A stretch of DNA of 64,000 nt, taken from the NCBI GenBank assembly GCA_022793815.1, contig JAAWDP010000007.1, positions 94,181 to 158,180 on the forward strand. Direction: 5' to 3'. Source of the DNA: Clostridia bacterium (GTDB lineage: Bacteria > Bacillota > Clostridia > Christensenellales > Pumilibacteraceae). Below the pieces are notes generated by a model. The model searched no databases and was not told the origin of the DNA. It saw only the letters and a list, made by a program, of their open reading frames with translations. The first letter of the stretch is position 1. Every line of letters starts with the position of its first letter. The translations under genes and the position numbers were made by a program. This document shows, piece after piece, positions 43,109 to 51,581 of the stretch.

Positions 43109-43873
43109 ATGAAACGATTCAAACAGTATCTTTTGGATATGGACGGAACGATTTATCTCGGCGGTCGCGCAATCGACGGCGCGGCGGAGGCGGTAGAAAA
43201 AATGCGGCGGAACGGGAAAGTGCTTTTTCTTACGAACAACACTTCCGCGTCCCGTGATTTTTACGTGCAAAAATTACATGCTCTCGGTTTCACTGCGACC
43301 AAGGAAGAAATCTTCACGGCGGGAAACGCCGCTGCCGTTTATATCAAAAATCATTATGCCGACGCAAAAGTCTTTCTTCTCGGGACTCCGTCGCTTTGCC
43401 GTGAATTCGAGGAATACGGGATAACGCTCGAAGAAGAATCCCCCGACCTTGCGGTTGTGGGATTCGATACGACGCTCACTTACGGAAAACTTGCGAAACT
43501 CTGCGGATTTATCCGCAGGGGGATTCCGTATATAGCGACTCATCCCGACATAAACTGTCCCACGGCGGACGGATATATCCCCGACGTCGGGTCTATTACG
43601 GCGCTTATAGAAGCGAGTACGGGACGCAAACCCGATTGCGTATGCGGTAAGCCGAATGCCGTAATGGCACGCGCCGTAGAGGCTTTGACGGGGGCAAAAG
43701 GCAAGGACGTGGCAATGATAGGGGACAGGCTTTATACCGACATGCGTTTTGCGGCAGACAACGGTTTTTATTCGGTGCTTGTGCTTAGCGGTGAAGCGAC
43801 GCAAGCCGACCTTGACGCAAGCGGCATAAAAGTGGACCGTGTCGTGCGGTCCGTTGCGGAGTTTGCGGAATAA
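43109..43873 (+). CDS. HAD-IIA (NagD/AraL-type) sugar phosphatase
   Basis: A 254-aa HAD hydrolase. Motif I is LLDMDGTIY (nucleophile and acid/base Asp), motif II LTNNTS, the cap carries DTTLTYGKL, and motif IV is IGDRLYTDM. Members dephosphorylate sugar phosphates or glycerol phosphates with broad specificity. It follows the EgsA-like gene and has its own AAGGAG site and a TATAAT box in the gap. Confidence 0.92.
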   Translation: MKRFKQYLLDMDGTIYLGGRAIDGAAEAVEKMRRNGKVLFLTNNTSASRDFYVQKLHALGFTATKEEIFTAGNAAAVYIKNHYADAKVFLLGTPSLCREFEEYGITLEEESPDLAVVGFDTTLTYGKLAKLCGFIRRGIPYIATHPDINCPTADGYIPDVGSITALIEASTGRKPDCVCGKPNAVMARAVEALTGAKGKDVAMIGDRLYTDMRFAADNGFYSVLVLSGEATQADLDASGIKVDRVVRSVAEFAE

Positions 43874-43901
43874 AAACAGCCGCGCTGTTACGGGCGGCTG
43901 T
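43871..43901 (-). terminator. Terminator after yyaC
   Basis: ACAGCCGC and GCGGCTGT arms, with TTTTTATT following on the minus strand. On the plus strand there is no T-run, so it serves yyaC mainly. Confidence 0.75.
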
Positions 43902-43972
43902 TGCGGATTTTCTAATCTGATTTTAATGTGAGTGTAATATTATTTTTACATGCGGGTTGTAGAATGATAACA

Positions 43973-44521
43973 TCAAATGTTATCGGAGCCCGTTTGTTTG
44001 AGGCACGTGCGAAAATACGCGGCTGCGTTCTTTTCGCGGCAGCATGCTTTCATGGCTGCGGCAATCTTCTGTGCGAGATTGTACACCAGTCCAAGCCGCA
44101 CCGAAGAAAGCGCTTTTGCCGATTTGGCGCAGACCGTTGCCGTTACGGAAACATCGCCGACTTCGGGAAGATTCTTGCCCATGGCTTCTCCCGCTTTCAA
44201 ACCTCCCGCAAAAACGCGGATACTTCCGATATCGGACGGATTGCCGACAGCGCTGTCCACCGCGACTATTTGCCGGTCGGGGTGAGTCATGCGAATCTGT
44301 CTTTCCACGCTTACAAGATTGAGAGCGGTTACGGGTATCGCAAGATTGCCGTAAACGGGAGCGGCAGTAGAAAGCAATTCGCCTATTATGGGACCCAAAC
44401 TGTCGCCCGTAACGCGGTCGGAGCCTATGCACAAAAAGACCGGCGGTGTGAAAAGAAGGCGGCTCAGTTCTCCCGCCACCTTGTCGGCGGCGTTGAATTC
44501 GTCAATAAATACTTTCAGCAT
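43973..44521 (-). CDS. yyaC: YyaC, GPR-related putative spore protease
   Basis: A 182-aa protein of the YyaC (DUF1256) family, related in fold to the germination protease GPR. FLCIGSDRVTGDSLGPIIGELL, IVAVDSAVGN and GDVSVTATV are family motifs. It occurs only in endospore-forming lineages. The start is the ATG 44521; an open frame that continues upstream is antisense to the CvpA-like gene. There is no ribosome site. The region upstream looks like a forespore promoter. Confidence 0.93.
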   Translation of the reverse strand: MLKVFIDEFNAADKVAGELSRLLFTPPVFLCIGSDRVTGDSLGPIIGELLSTAAPVYGNLAIPVTALNLVSVERQIRMTHPDRQIVAVDSAVGNPSDIGSIRVFAGGLKAGEAMGKNLPEVGDVSVTATVCAKSAKALSSVRLGLVYNLAQKIAAAMKACCREKNAAAYFRTCLKQTGSDNI

Positions 44522-44527
44522 GGTTGA

Positions 44528-44557
44528 GATTATAGCCTTGCGTCGATAATAGTATAC
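44528..44557 (-). promoter_or_regulatory. Candidate sigma-F-type promoter of yyaC
   Basis: On the minus strand GTATA (44557-44553), 15 bases, GGCTATAATC (44537-44528) matches the published forespore sigma-F pattern GYATA-N15-GGNNANANTN. It also includes a TATAAT that sigma-A could use. The ATG follows 6-7 bases later. Confidence 0.55.
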
Positions 44558-44579
44558 GTTTACATGGAGGATTTGTAAA

Positions 44580-45896
44580 ATGGCTATTACGGATATCGTT
44601 ATAATAGTGATAGTTGCATTGTTTGCGCTAATCGGATTGTGGAAGGGCTTTTTCAAAACGCTCATCTCGTTCTTCGGTTGGTTTATAGCAATGCTTATAG
44701 CCGTTCTTACCGCGCGCGTGGTTGCGGAGGCATTACTGGATATTCCCGCAGTCGGCAAATTCGTTGTCGGCAGCGACGGCTTTTCATTGTTCGGCGCTTT
44801 GAAAAACATGCTTCCCGAAGGACTTATGGCATTGCCCGCAGGCGCGACGGAAGCGGAAATCGCAGGCGCGCTCGGCGACGGCGTTGTGGCGTCGCTGCTC
44901 AAACCGTTTACCAAACTGCTTACCGAAATGGGGACTACCGCGTCGGCTGCTACCGTCGGCGACGGCATAGGAATTGCGCTTTCGGGCGGTCTGTTCGAAG
45001 TAATGGTCGGTATCGGTATGTTTATCGTATGCCGTATAGTAATGACTTTGTTCACACTGTTTTTCAAATCGCTTATCGACAAGGATAAGAAGATGGGCGT
45101 TTTGACCAGACTCGGAGGATTTTTGTTCGGCGCGGTTCGCGGAACTTTATATTGCGCCATTCTTTTGGTGGCGGTCGGATTCCTTACGCCGTTCCAATTT
45201 ATGCAGCCCGTTACCGCGGACATAGACAAAGGCGTATTGGCAAAACCCATAGCGCAGTCGGTGTATACGCTTTCGGGTAAGATAACCTCCCATGAAAACT
45301 ATTTCAACAAACTTTTGGAACTTGCGGGGCTTAAAGACAGCGCGCCCGTGGAAGAAGACGAAGACGCAACGAAGGTAAAGGACTTTTTGACAAATGCTGC
45401 GGTTGACAACGGCGGTCTGTTCGGAAAGCAGCTTATCGGCGGAGAAGGACGCGACCGTTATAATGCATGGACGCAGGGACTTATTTCTCACATGCAGACG
45501 GCGGCGGCTAAAATAGCAAACGGCGATTACGATTCGCAGCAAGAGAGCATGGCAGCTTTGGCGGAAGCGGTCAAGGCGGGCGGCGAGACTGAGCAGGCAG
45601 GTCTTATATATTCTACGTTTGAGGCTCTTGCGGATGTGCTCGACCGCTATAATAAATGTGACGCCGCCGAAATGGACGCATTGGAAACCGAAGTCGAAGT
45701 GGCATTCGCCAATATTAAATATGCGCTCGACAACACGCCGTATTCCAACATGTTCGGCGAAGTTCAATTCGGCGGCTTGGAAGCCGAGCCGACGATAGGC
45801 GCGGAGGTTACTCCTCCGCAGGAAGAGGGCGGCGAAGAAAGCGTTCCAAGCGCGCGCATGCGCATGGCGTACACTGTCGAGTGGGCAGCGGCATAA
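44580..45896 (+). CDS. CvpA-family membrane protein with long C-terminal region
   Basis: A 438-aa protein. Residues 1-35 (ITDIVIIVIVALFALIGLWKGFFKTLISFFGWF) are the CvpA signature; further membrane segments lie at about 140-165 and 180-200, around the usual GGFLFGAVRGTLYCAILL. The last 220 residues are soluble and helical, longer than in ordinary CvpA proteins (about 180 aa). CvpA proteins affect envelope stability; the exact role is unclear. The ATG follows a GGAGG site and the gene is divergent from yyaC. Confidence 0.85.
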   Translation: MAITDIVIIVIVALFALIGLWKGFFKTLISFFGWFIAMLIAVLTARVVAEALLDIPAVGKFVVGSDGFSLFGALKNMLPEGLMALPAGATEAEIAGALGDGVVASLLKPFTKLLTEMGTTASAATVGDGIGIALSGGLFEVMVGIGMFIVCRIVMTLFTLFFKSLIDKDKKMGVLTRLGGFLFGAVRGTLYCAILLVAVGFLTPFQFMQPVTADIDKGVLAKPIAQSVYTLSGKITSHENYFNKLLELAGLKDSAPVEEDEDATKVKDFLTNAAVDNGGLFGKQLIGGEGRDRYNAWTQGLISHMQTAAAKIANGDYDSQQESMAALAEAVKAGGETEQAGLIYSTFEALADVLDRYNKCDAAEMDALETEVEVAFANIKYALDNTPYSNMFGEVQFGGLEAEPTIGAEVTPPQEEGGEESVPSARMRMAYTVEWAAA

Positions 45897-45915
45897 ATCC
45901 GATATAAAATAAAGC

Positions 45916-45950
45916 AAAAGACAGCGGAATTTACGTCGCTGTCTTTTTTT
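45916..45950 (+). terminator. Terminator after the CvpA-like gene
   Basis: AAAGACAGCG and CGCTGTCTTT arms followed by TTTT. Confidence 0.92.
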
Positions 45951-46048
45951 GTGTGTTAAATTGTTAAGTTTCGTCATTTTTATCGTTATTGTGACATAAG
46001 ATTATATGTATAATCTGTAAGATACATATACAGAGGCGGTAGAAGAAC

Positions 46049-47296
46049 ATGAAATTCGTCAAAAAGTTGTACATAATGACGGGACGCGAAGGCAAGGGCG
46101 CAGTGACGGTCGAGTCCAATGCGTTCGGTACGCATGCCGAAGTCAAAGTGGATATGCGCAGCGGCGGAAGGAAATATTTTGTATTTATTTCGGACGTCAC
46201 GAAAGTTTTTCCCATGAACGCAACCGGTAAATACGATTTGGGAAATGCGAGAGCAGACGGGGTACACGTCGCCGTGGTTACGGCGGGCGGAAAGGAACGG
46301 GAAGTCGCTATGTACGGAACCGATACGGGCGGACGCATGTGGCAGAGCAATCTTTTGGATTTGGTAAGAGGAAAAATAAATGATTTCGAAAAGGCGGCGT
46401 CTGCGCAGACTTCTGCAAAAGAAAATACGTTCCGGACAGAGAGCGGGGAAAAACCTCTCAGTATTTTCCCGGTCGCCGAAATGTACGACGACGGAGCAAT
46501 TGCAAAAGTAAATTATTATTCGAATATATATTCTTCGCGTGTAGCCGAGCCGACCGAAGAGCTTTTGAAAGCTCATCTCGATGTAAAACAAGCATTTGAA
46601 ACGAGCGGGCAGTCTGCCGAAAACCGACCCGAGCGGAAGATTGAAAAAGAAAAGGATTCCGCCGAGGAGATTGCCGACGATTATCATTTGAGAACCGAGG
46701 CTGCCGCGGCGGCGACTGTGTCGGATTATGCAAAATACATATATTCTTTTCGGGACGAGATGTTGAAAAAGAACCGCGAAACGGCGTCAAAAAGTCATGA
46801 ACCGTCATTTGCGGAAATGTCCGAATTTGCCGCCGCAGAAGCGGAAAAAGAGGCAATAGAGGAAAAGGCGGCGGCGCTCTCCGTAGAGAAAGAAGCGGAA
46901 GAATCAGTGCCGCTTGCCCCGAAAGCCGACCTCGCAAAAAGCGAACGCACGCTCGGCGACATGACAAAGGTCAAATTGAATTTCTACGAACGGGTCAAAA
47001 GCGGCATAGATAAGCTGTTTGAGGACGGAGAAAGAGACGCCGAGCTGGAAAGTCTTTTGCCGTCGTCGCGTTTTGTCCGTATCGGTGTAGAGCATTCAGA
47101 CAAATATTATTGCGTGGGACTAATCGGAAAGCCCGATTATATATGCTATGCCGTGCCCGCGAATTATACTCCCGACCCGCCCGAGGAGTTGGACGGATAT
47201 TGTCAATGGCTTCCCAAAACCGAAACAAATCCCCGAGGAGAAGGGTACTGGCTTATATATCAGGATGCGGTGACGGGGGACAGTATTTCGGGATAG
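46049..47296 (+). CDS. Hypothetical protein, two conserved ends and charged linker
   Basis: A 415-aa soluble protein of no recognised family. The N terminus (about residues 1-110) is beta-rich with KLYIMTGREGKG and KYFVFISDV; the middle (about 180-310) is charged, Ala/Glu-rich and likely helical; the C terminus (about 335-410) is a compact domain with FVRIGVEHSDKYYCVGLIGKP and CQWLPKTETNPRGEGYWLIYQDA. No signal peptide or membrane segment is seen. The start has a weak GAGGCGG site. It stands alone between two terminators or convergent genes. Confidence 0.8.
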   Translation: MKFVKKLYIMTGREGKGAVTVESNAFGTHAEVKVDMRSGGRKYFVFISDVTKVFPMNATGKYDLGNARADGVHVAVVTAGGKEREVAMYGTDTGGRMWQSNLLDLVRGKINDFEKAASAQTSAKENTFRTESGEKPLSIFPVAEMYDDGAIAKVNYYSNIYSSRVAEPTEELLKAHLDVKQAFETSGQSAENRPERKIEKEKDSAEEIADDYHLRTEAAAAATVSDYAKYIYSFRDEMLKKNRETASKSHEPSFAEMSEFAAAEAEKEAIEEKAAALSVEKEAEESVPLAPKADLAKSERTLGDMTKVKLNFYERVKSGIDKLFEDGERDAELESLLPSSRFVRIGVEHSDKYYCVGLIGKPDYICYAVPANYTPDPPEELDGYCQWLPKTETNPRGEGYWLIYQDAVTGDSISG

Positions 47297-47355
47297 CGTG
47301 GTTATGCGCTTTTCGCCGTTGAAGCCGATTGCTGCAAGGTTGCGCTTGCTCCGCA

Positions 47356-48804
47356 CTATTTTTGTACGGTGATTTCTCCAATCGCATTGCCGCAGATTGA
47401 ATCGTTCCAAATACCGTTGTTTGCAAGTCGTAAGCAGTAGAGTTTTTTATTTCCGATTTGTTCGCCGTACAAGCAGAGAAAAACCCTGTACTTTCCGTTT
47501 TGCAGGTTTAAGCCCACGGAATAACTTGTGCTTAGTTCACCCGTGAAATCTTCTACCTGTACGATGTCGGCGGGCTCGCCGTTTTCATCGGTAAAAACGA
47601 TTTGTGCGAGTTTCGGTTTGGTCAGGTTTCCGAACCCGACGTTTTTCAGGGACAGTTTGATGTCCAGTCTGTCGAATTTTTCCGTGAACGAAAAAACCGA
47701 TTCGTCAAGCAAGAATCTATACCCGAGATGGTTTTCGATATACGAGAATGCCGTTTTGCCGTAGTAGTTCTCATCCGAACCGCAAGCGGACGAATAATAC
47801 GTGTTTTTCCATTTGTTTATAATCGCGCTGTTCCATTCGACGTTAAGATAATTCAAATGGATTTCCGACATTTCGGGCAGGCAGTTTTCTATGTCGTGCA
47901 GTTTGCTTTCGGGAGCGACCGCTTCGCCGCCGTATGGCAAATGGTCGGTGACTTGACTTCCGAGAAAAGCCACCTCTTTTTTGCGGTCGGTATAAGTACC
48001 CAAATCGCTGTCCGAACCCATAAAACCGTCGTTGTATATTCCGACTCGATATGCTTTGTTTGTTTTTTCTATTTTATAACCGTCAATGTCTTTTAAGGTA
48101 ATATCCAAAAAATCATACAACATCTTCGGCGTCCGAACAAGAATGTGCAGGTTTGAAGTGTTTTTCAAAAAAGTATCGATTATGGGGGATATATGTTCGG
48201 CGGTTGCGATTGTGCTTGTGTGCATTTCGCCCCAAGGTCCGATTAAACCTGCCTCTATCGCCGTCACCGTTGTTTCGAAGTTGTTTAATACCGAACATAC
48301 TTGTTCGATATGTGTTTTTATTGTTGCCAAGGACGGTTCCGTATTTTCCCTTCCCGAAAATGACGGGTCGTAAGCAAATCTGACTATGGCATTTTTATCG
48401 TTTTGCTTTAAAAACGAAAGAAGCTCGCTCAGTCCTCCAAGCGCTCTGTCCGTTAGCGGTTTGTCGCCGCTGCCGTTGACGGCTTCGGAAAATGCACTGA
48501 TATCTATGCGCAGATGATAGAGCCTTGTTGCGTCAGTGACGACATTTTTGTTATAACTTACGCCCGAGTCAGAAATTTTGACATATATGGGGCGATAAAA
48601 ACCCAGGTCGGGATTTGACGTCATATCCGTGTTTTCGGTACAGTCTATGTCCTGTTTCAAACTTTGCGTTAAAGTTCCCTGGGGAGGAAAGTTTTCTCCT
48701 TCGGGTTTTTCTGCGCAACCGAAAAGGCAGACGGCGGCAATGCAAACCGTTATCATGGCAAGAAAAAATGCCGCGGCTTTTTTTATGGATATTACATTCT
48801 TCAT
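47356..48804 (-). CDS. Lipoprotein with DUF4874/DUF4832-type glycosidase-like domains
   Basis: A 482-aa predicted lipoprotein with Cys30 in the lipobox CLFGC. The first half resembles DUF4874 (LYHLRIDISAFS, IVRFAYD, GLIGPWGEMHTS, a TIM-barrel-like layout) and the second DUF4832 (IHLNYLNVEWN, ENHLGYRFLL, beta-sandwich at the end). These domains are found in putative surface glycan-active proteins. It lacks a ribosome site and starts 6 bases after a TATAAT box. Confidence 0.8.
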   Translation of the reverse strand: MKNVISIKKAAAFFLAMITVCIAAVCLFGCAEKPEGENFPPQGTLTQSLKQDIDCTENTDMTSNPDLGFYRPIYVKISDSGVSYNKNVVTDATRLYHLRIDISAFSEAVNGSGDKPLTDRALGGLSELLSFLKQNDKNAIVRFAYDPSFSGRENTEPSLATIKTHIEQVCSVLNNFETTVTAIEAGLIGPWGEMHTSTIATAEHISPIIDTFLKNTSNLHILVRTPKMLYDFLDITLKDIDGYKIEKTNKAYRVGIYNDGFMGSDSDLGTYTDRKKEVAFLGSQVTDHLPYGGEAVAPESKLHDIENCLPEMSEIHLNYLNVEWNSAIINKWKNTYYSSACGSDENYYGKTAFSYIENHLGYRFLLDESVFSFTEKFDRLDIKLSLKNVGFGNLTKPKLAQIVFTDENGEPADIVQVEDFTGELSTSYSVGLNLQNGKYRVFLCLYGEQIGNKKLYCLRLANNGIWNDSICGNAIGEITVQK

Positions 48805-48810
48805 GGTTCA

Positions 48811-48816
48811 ATTATA
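48811..48816 (-). promoter_or_regulatory. -10 box giving a leaderless message
   Basis: On the minus strand TATAAT ends 6 bases before the ATG at 48804. The -35 is weak, so an activator or another signal may be needed. Confidence 0.6.
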
Positions 48817-48916
48817 CCATAAAACTTTTAAATGCGTATAGTTTTAAAGCATAATTTTTTTATATTACATTGAAAAACCGAATTTTTTGTCGGACAGCGA
48901 GTGACAAATACGCGTG

Positions 48917-50752
48917 TCACAGAATAAGCGGCTCGGTTATCGGACGTGTCAGTCCGTTGATACCGCCGTCGTAACCGTAACCGAAATAATCGACATACGG
49001 CGACCCGTTGCGCACGGTCAAAAGGAAGTATTTGGTGCTTCCTCTGTGCATCGAATACGGACGTTCGCATTGCAAGATTACTATCCGATGGTGAGACACG
49101 ATTAATTCGGGTGCGTTTATGATATGCGTGGCGATTGCCTGCGGCGTGTCGTCCGTGCATTCGAAGTCGATTTTTACCATTCTGCCGTTTATCGACGCTT
49201 TACCGTCTTCCGTAAGCATAGTATCCACGTATGCTATTATTTCGCCGCCGATAAGATATCCGTCGTCGGCAAAGCGAGGAAAGCTGCCGGTAAGCCGCTC
49301 GCGCGAGTGTAATGTTCCGTCGTCGTCTACTTTCCACACTTCGCCGAACATGGAGTAGAGGTAGCCGCCCGAAAGCTTGTATGCAATTCCCTCGTTTCCG
49401 CTTCTGCCGTAATCGAAGAAATCATTCGCCATACCCTCGAACGCCACTTCGATATCCGGTTCGATTGCTTGGAGTTCGAAGTTTTCGCCGAATACTTTGA
49501 TTTTCCCTTCGTCGAATACGTACATTCTTTTGTCCGTACCCAGCATCATGCCGTTTTGCGTGGAAAATACCAACGAATTGCCGTAACGGGTGTATGAGGG
49601 CAAATTGACTATTCCTTCGGTTATGCGCGGGATTTCGTAATTGTTATAGCCTTCGAGCAGATATTGCTGACCGTACTTATCACGGCGCGCGGCACGCACA
49701 TAGTACGAATAGTTATATGACTTTAAGGCATCCGAGTCGGGCGGAAGCATTAACTCGTAACGTATTTTTTCGGTCTGTTCGTCGTATATGACGGTGTACC
49801 ACTGCGGAATACGATTGCCGTACATAGGTTGTACGGACAAGAAATCATCATTAAACGGATGGACCTGCATTGTATGGTTCATAGCCCCGGACAGCTCGTT
49901 CACTTGCGGAATGAGGTCTTTGAGCGCAAAAACCTTTCCCGTCGCATTGTGTATGACAACGGTCTGCATGCTTTCGTGATGGCAGTGAAAACCGTTCGGC
50001 GTGACCATTTCTTGTGCAAAGTTTATTGATTGCCAAAAATCCCATTCCGAGTCGTTTACGTACATTACATAAGTGAAGCCTTCGGAAACATATACCATGG
50101 CGGCATTTCCCAGTACGTCTTGTCTGACTATACCGCGTCCGTTGGTTCTTTCGTAAACCACTTCTTTTATCGTTCCGTCTTCGTTTATCGCAATCAGTAC
50201 GTTTGCTTTGGTGGGGTCCCAGTCGTAATCGGATTCCCAATCGTATCTTTCGTCGTCGCTCCAATCTCCGTCCGAAACGTCGTTTTTTTCGGCGGGAATA
50301 TCCGCCGCGCCGGTTTCGCCTGTTGTGACAAAATCATCGGCGGCGGAAGGAGAGGACGATTTGACATACGATACATTCGATATGCCGCGGGATTTCGAAG
50401 ACGAATCGGGTGCATTCCAAACGCCGAATGCCGCTATTCCGTCCATGTCCACGAATGTGTTTTTAAGTTGTGCCATTGCATTAAGCAGTCCGTTTTTGTT
50501 GTATATGCTTATTCCCAAAGGTACGGATACCGCAATAGCGGCAACAAATACGGCTATTGTCGTAAGCAGCGCCACTCCGCGTTTGCCCGCAAAAAAGCGT
50601 CTGCGCGTCTTTGCCGCGATTAGTGTACCCGTGCGAGCCGTTTTTTCCTGCGTCGCCGCGCTCTGCGCAGCTAATATGCGCTCGGTGCGCTCGCGCTTTG
50701 TTTCATCGTTCGATTTTAACGAGTCGAACGCCTCTGTGTACTTGGAACTCAT
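48917..50752 (-). CDS. Membrane protein, probable partner (anti-sigma) of the ECF sigma factor
   Basis: A 611-aa protein with about 60 cytoplasmic residues rich in Arg and Lys, one membrane segment (about residues 61-82, LLTTIAVFVAAIAVSVPLGIS), and a large outer domain of many short beta strands with repeated YLLEGYN-, YVFDEGKIKVF- and GGYLYSMFG-type units, suggesting a beta-propeller. It starts 8 bases after the sigma-factor stop. Such pairs usually act as membrane anti-sigma factors or sensors. No conventional zinc anti-sigma motif (HxxxCxxC) is present. Confidence 0.75.
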   Translation of the reverse strand: MSSKYTEAFDSLKSNDETKRERTERILAAQSAATQEKTARTGTLIAAKTRRRFFAGKRGVALLTTIAVFVAAIAVSVPLGISIYNKNGLLNAMAQLKNTFVDMDGIAAFGVWNAPDSSSKSRGISNVSYVKSSSPSAADDFVTTGETGAADIPAEKNDVSDGDWSDDERYDWESDYDWDPTKANVLIAINEDGTIKEVVYERTNGRGIVRQDVLGNAAMVYVSEGFTYVMYVNDSEWDFWQSINFAQEMVTPNGFHCHHESMQTVVIHNATGKVFALKDLIPQVNELSGAMNHTMQVHPFNDDFLSVQPMYGNRIPQWYTVIYDEQTEKIRYELMLPPDSDALKSYNYSYYVRAARRDKYGQQYLLEGYNNYEIPRITEGIVNLPSYTRYGNSLVFSTQNGMMLGTDKRMYVFDEGKIKVFGENFELQAIEPDIEVAFEGMANDFFDYGRSGNEGIAYKLSGGYLYSMFGEVWKVDDDGTLHSRERLTGSFPRFADDGYLIGGEIIAYVDTMLTEDGKASINGRMVKIDFECTDDTPQAIATHIINAPELIVSHHRIVILQCERPYSMHRGSTKYFLLTVRNGSPYVDYFGYGYDGGINGLTRPITEPLIL

Positions 50753-50759
50753 AACGCCG

Positions 50760-51230
50760 TTACTCCTTTAAAAAGTTTTTCAGTTTTTCCCGCGCCCGAC
50801 CTATGCATTTTGTCAAGGCGCGTTCGTTGCCGCCCAATATTTCCGCGATTTCTCTTGCCGTATATCCTTCGTAATAGTGCAGGTACAGAGCATTGCGGTC
50901 ACGTTCGGGAAGACGGTCAAGGGCTTCGAACACCTCGTCGTGACGGCTCGGACATTCCGACGGCATAAAGTTGCGCGTTATTGCGAGCCGCCGTTTGTCG
51001 GCGCGTAAACGGTCTTTGCTTTTATTTATGGCGACGCGGATGAGCCATGCTTTGAGTCGGATGCCGTCATCTGTCAACGGAGGCGTTTTGAGCAATTGCA
51101 AATACACTTCTTGAACGATATCCTCCGAGTCCGAACGGTTTCTTGTGTATTGAAACGCAATGCGAAAAACGGTGTCCGAATACTTGTTCACCGCATCCGT
51201 TATGAGGTTTTTATCCGTCGAATTTACCAT
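50760..51230 (-). CDS. ECF-type RNA polymerase sigma factor
   Basis: A 156-aa sigma-70 family ECF protein. Region 2 is FRIAFQYTRNRSDSEDIVQEVYLQL (about residues 22-46), region 4 is ALDRLPERDRNALYLHYYEGYTAREIAEILG (about 102-132). It precedes the membrane protein gene in the same operon. The ATG lies 6 bases after a TATAAG box with no ribosome site, so this message may be leaderless too; the -35 is weak. Confidence 0.92.
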   Translation of the reverse strand: MVNSTDKNLITDAVNKYSDTVFRIAFQYTRNRSDSEDIVQEVYLQLLKTPPLTDDGIRLKAWLIRVAINKSKDRLRADKRRLAITRNFMPSECPSRHDEVFEALDRLPERDRNALYLHYYEGYTAREIAEILGGNERALTKCIGRAREKLKNFLKE

Positions 51231-51475
51231 GTTTCACTTATAAAACGATTGAGAGATTAAAAAAGAGACATAAAAACAAAAAATTTTATTTTTCGTCCAT
51301 ATTTTCTGTTCACTATATAGATTATATCATTTTATGGCAAGAAAGTAAATCGAAAATTTTGATGAGAAAAAATTACGTGAAATGATAAACAATCAACTTA
51401 ACACAACCGAAAAGAAAAATTGTTGCAGCGGAAAACACAAGAGTTCAACAAAATGCCCTGCCGCAAACCTTATTA

Positions 51476-51513
51476 AAAAGTCGCATACAAACCGAGTGTT
51501 ATATGCGACTTTT
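51476..51513. terminator. Hairpin at the left edge of the island
   Basis: AAAAGTCGCATA and TATGCGACTTTT form a 12-bp perfect stem flanked by A-run and T-run, so it can terminate on both strands. Confidence 0.8.
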
Positions 51514-51556
51514 GATTGGCTGGGTAATAAAGATAGAGTTTGAACACTTGTGGCGG
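51510..51556. repeat. Left copy of the island-flanking direct repeat
   Basis: The 40 bases TTTTGATTGGC...AACACTT (51510-51549) match 36 positions of the right copy (53935-53973). They are followed by ACTTGTGGCGG (51546-51556), which also occurs at the 3' end of the tRNA-Ser gene (53996-54006). Confidence 0.8.
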
Positions 51557-51581
51557 GGCAGTAGTAATCTAAAACGAATTT

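Larger units (their letters stand above)
51231..51581. other. AT-rich intergenic region left of the restriction-modification island
   Basis: About 350 bases without a gene. It contains the sigma-factor promoter region (51237-51242), a featureless AT-rich stretch, a strong hairpin at 51476-51513 and the left copy of a 40-bp repeat (51510-51549). No coding frame with a ribosome site was found. Confidence 0.7.

Noticed and set aside
43973..45250. A 425-codon extension of yyaC
   Set aside because: The extra part is antisense to the CvpA-like gene and lacks family similarity; YyaC begins at MLKVFIDEF.
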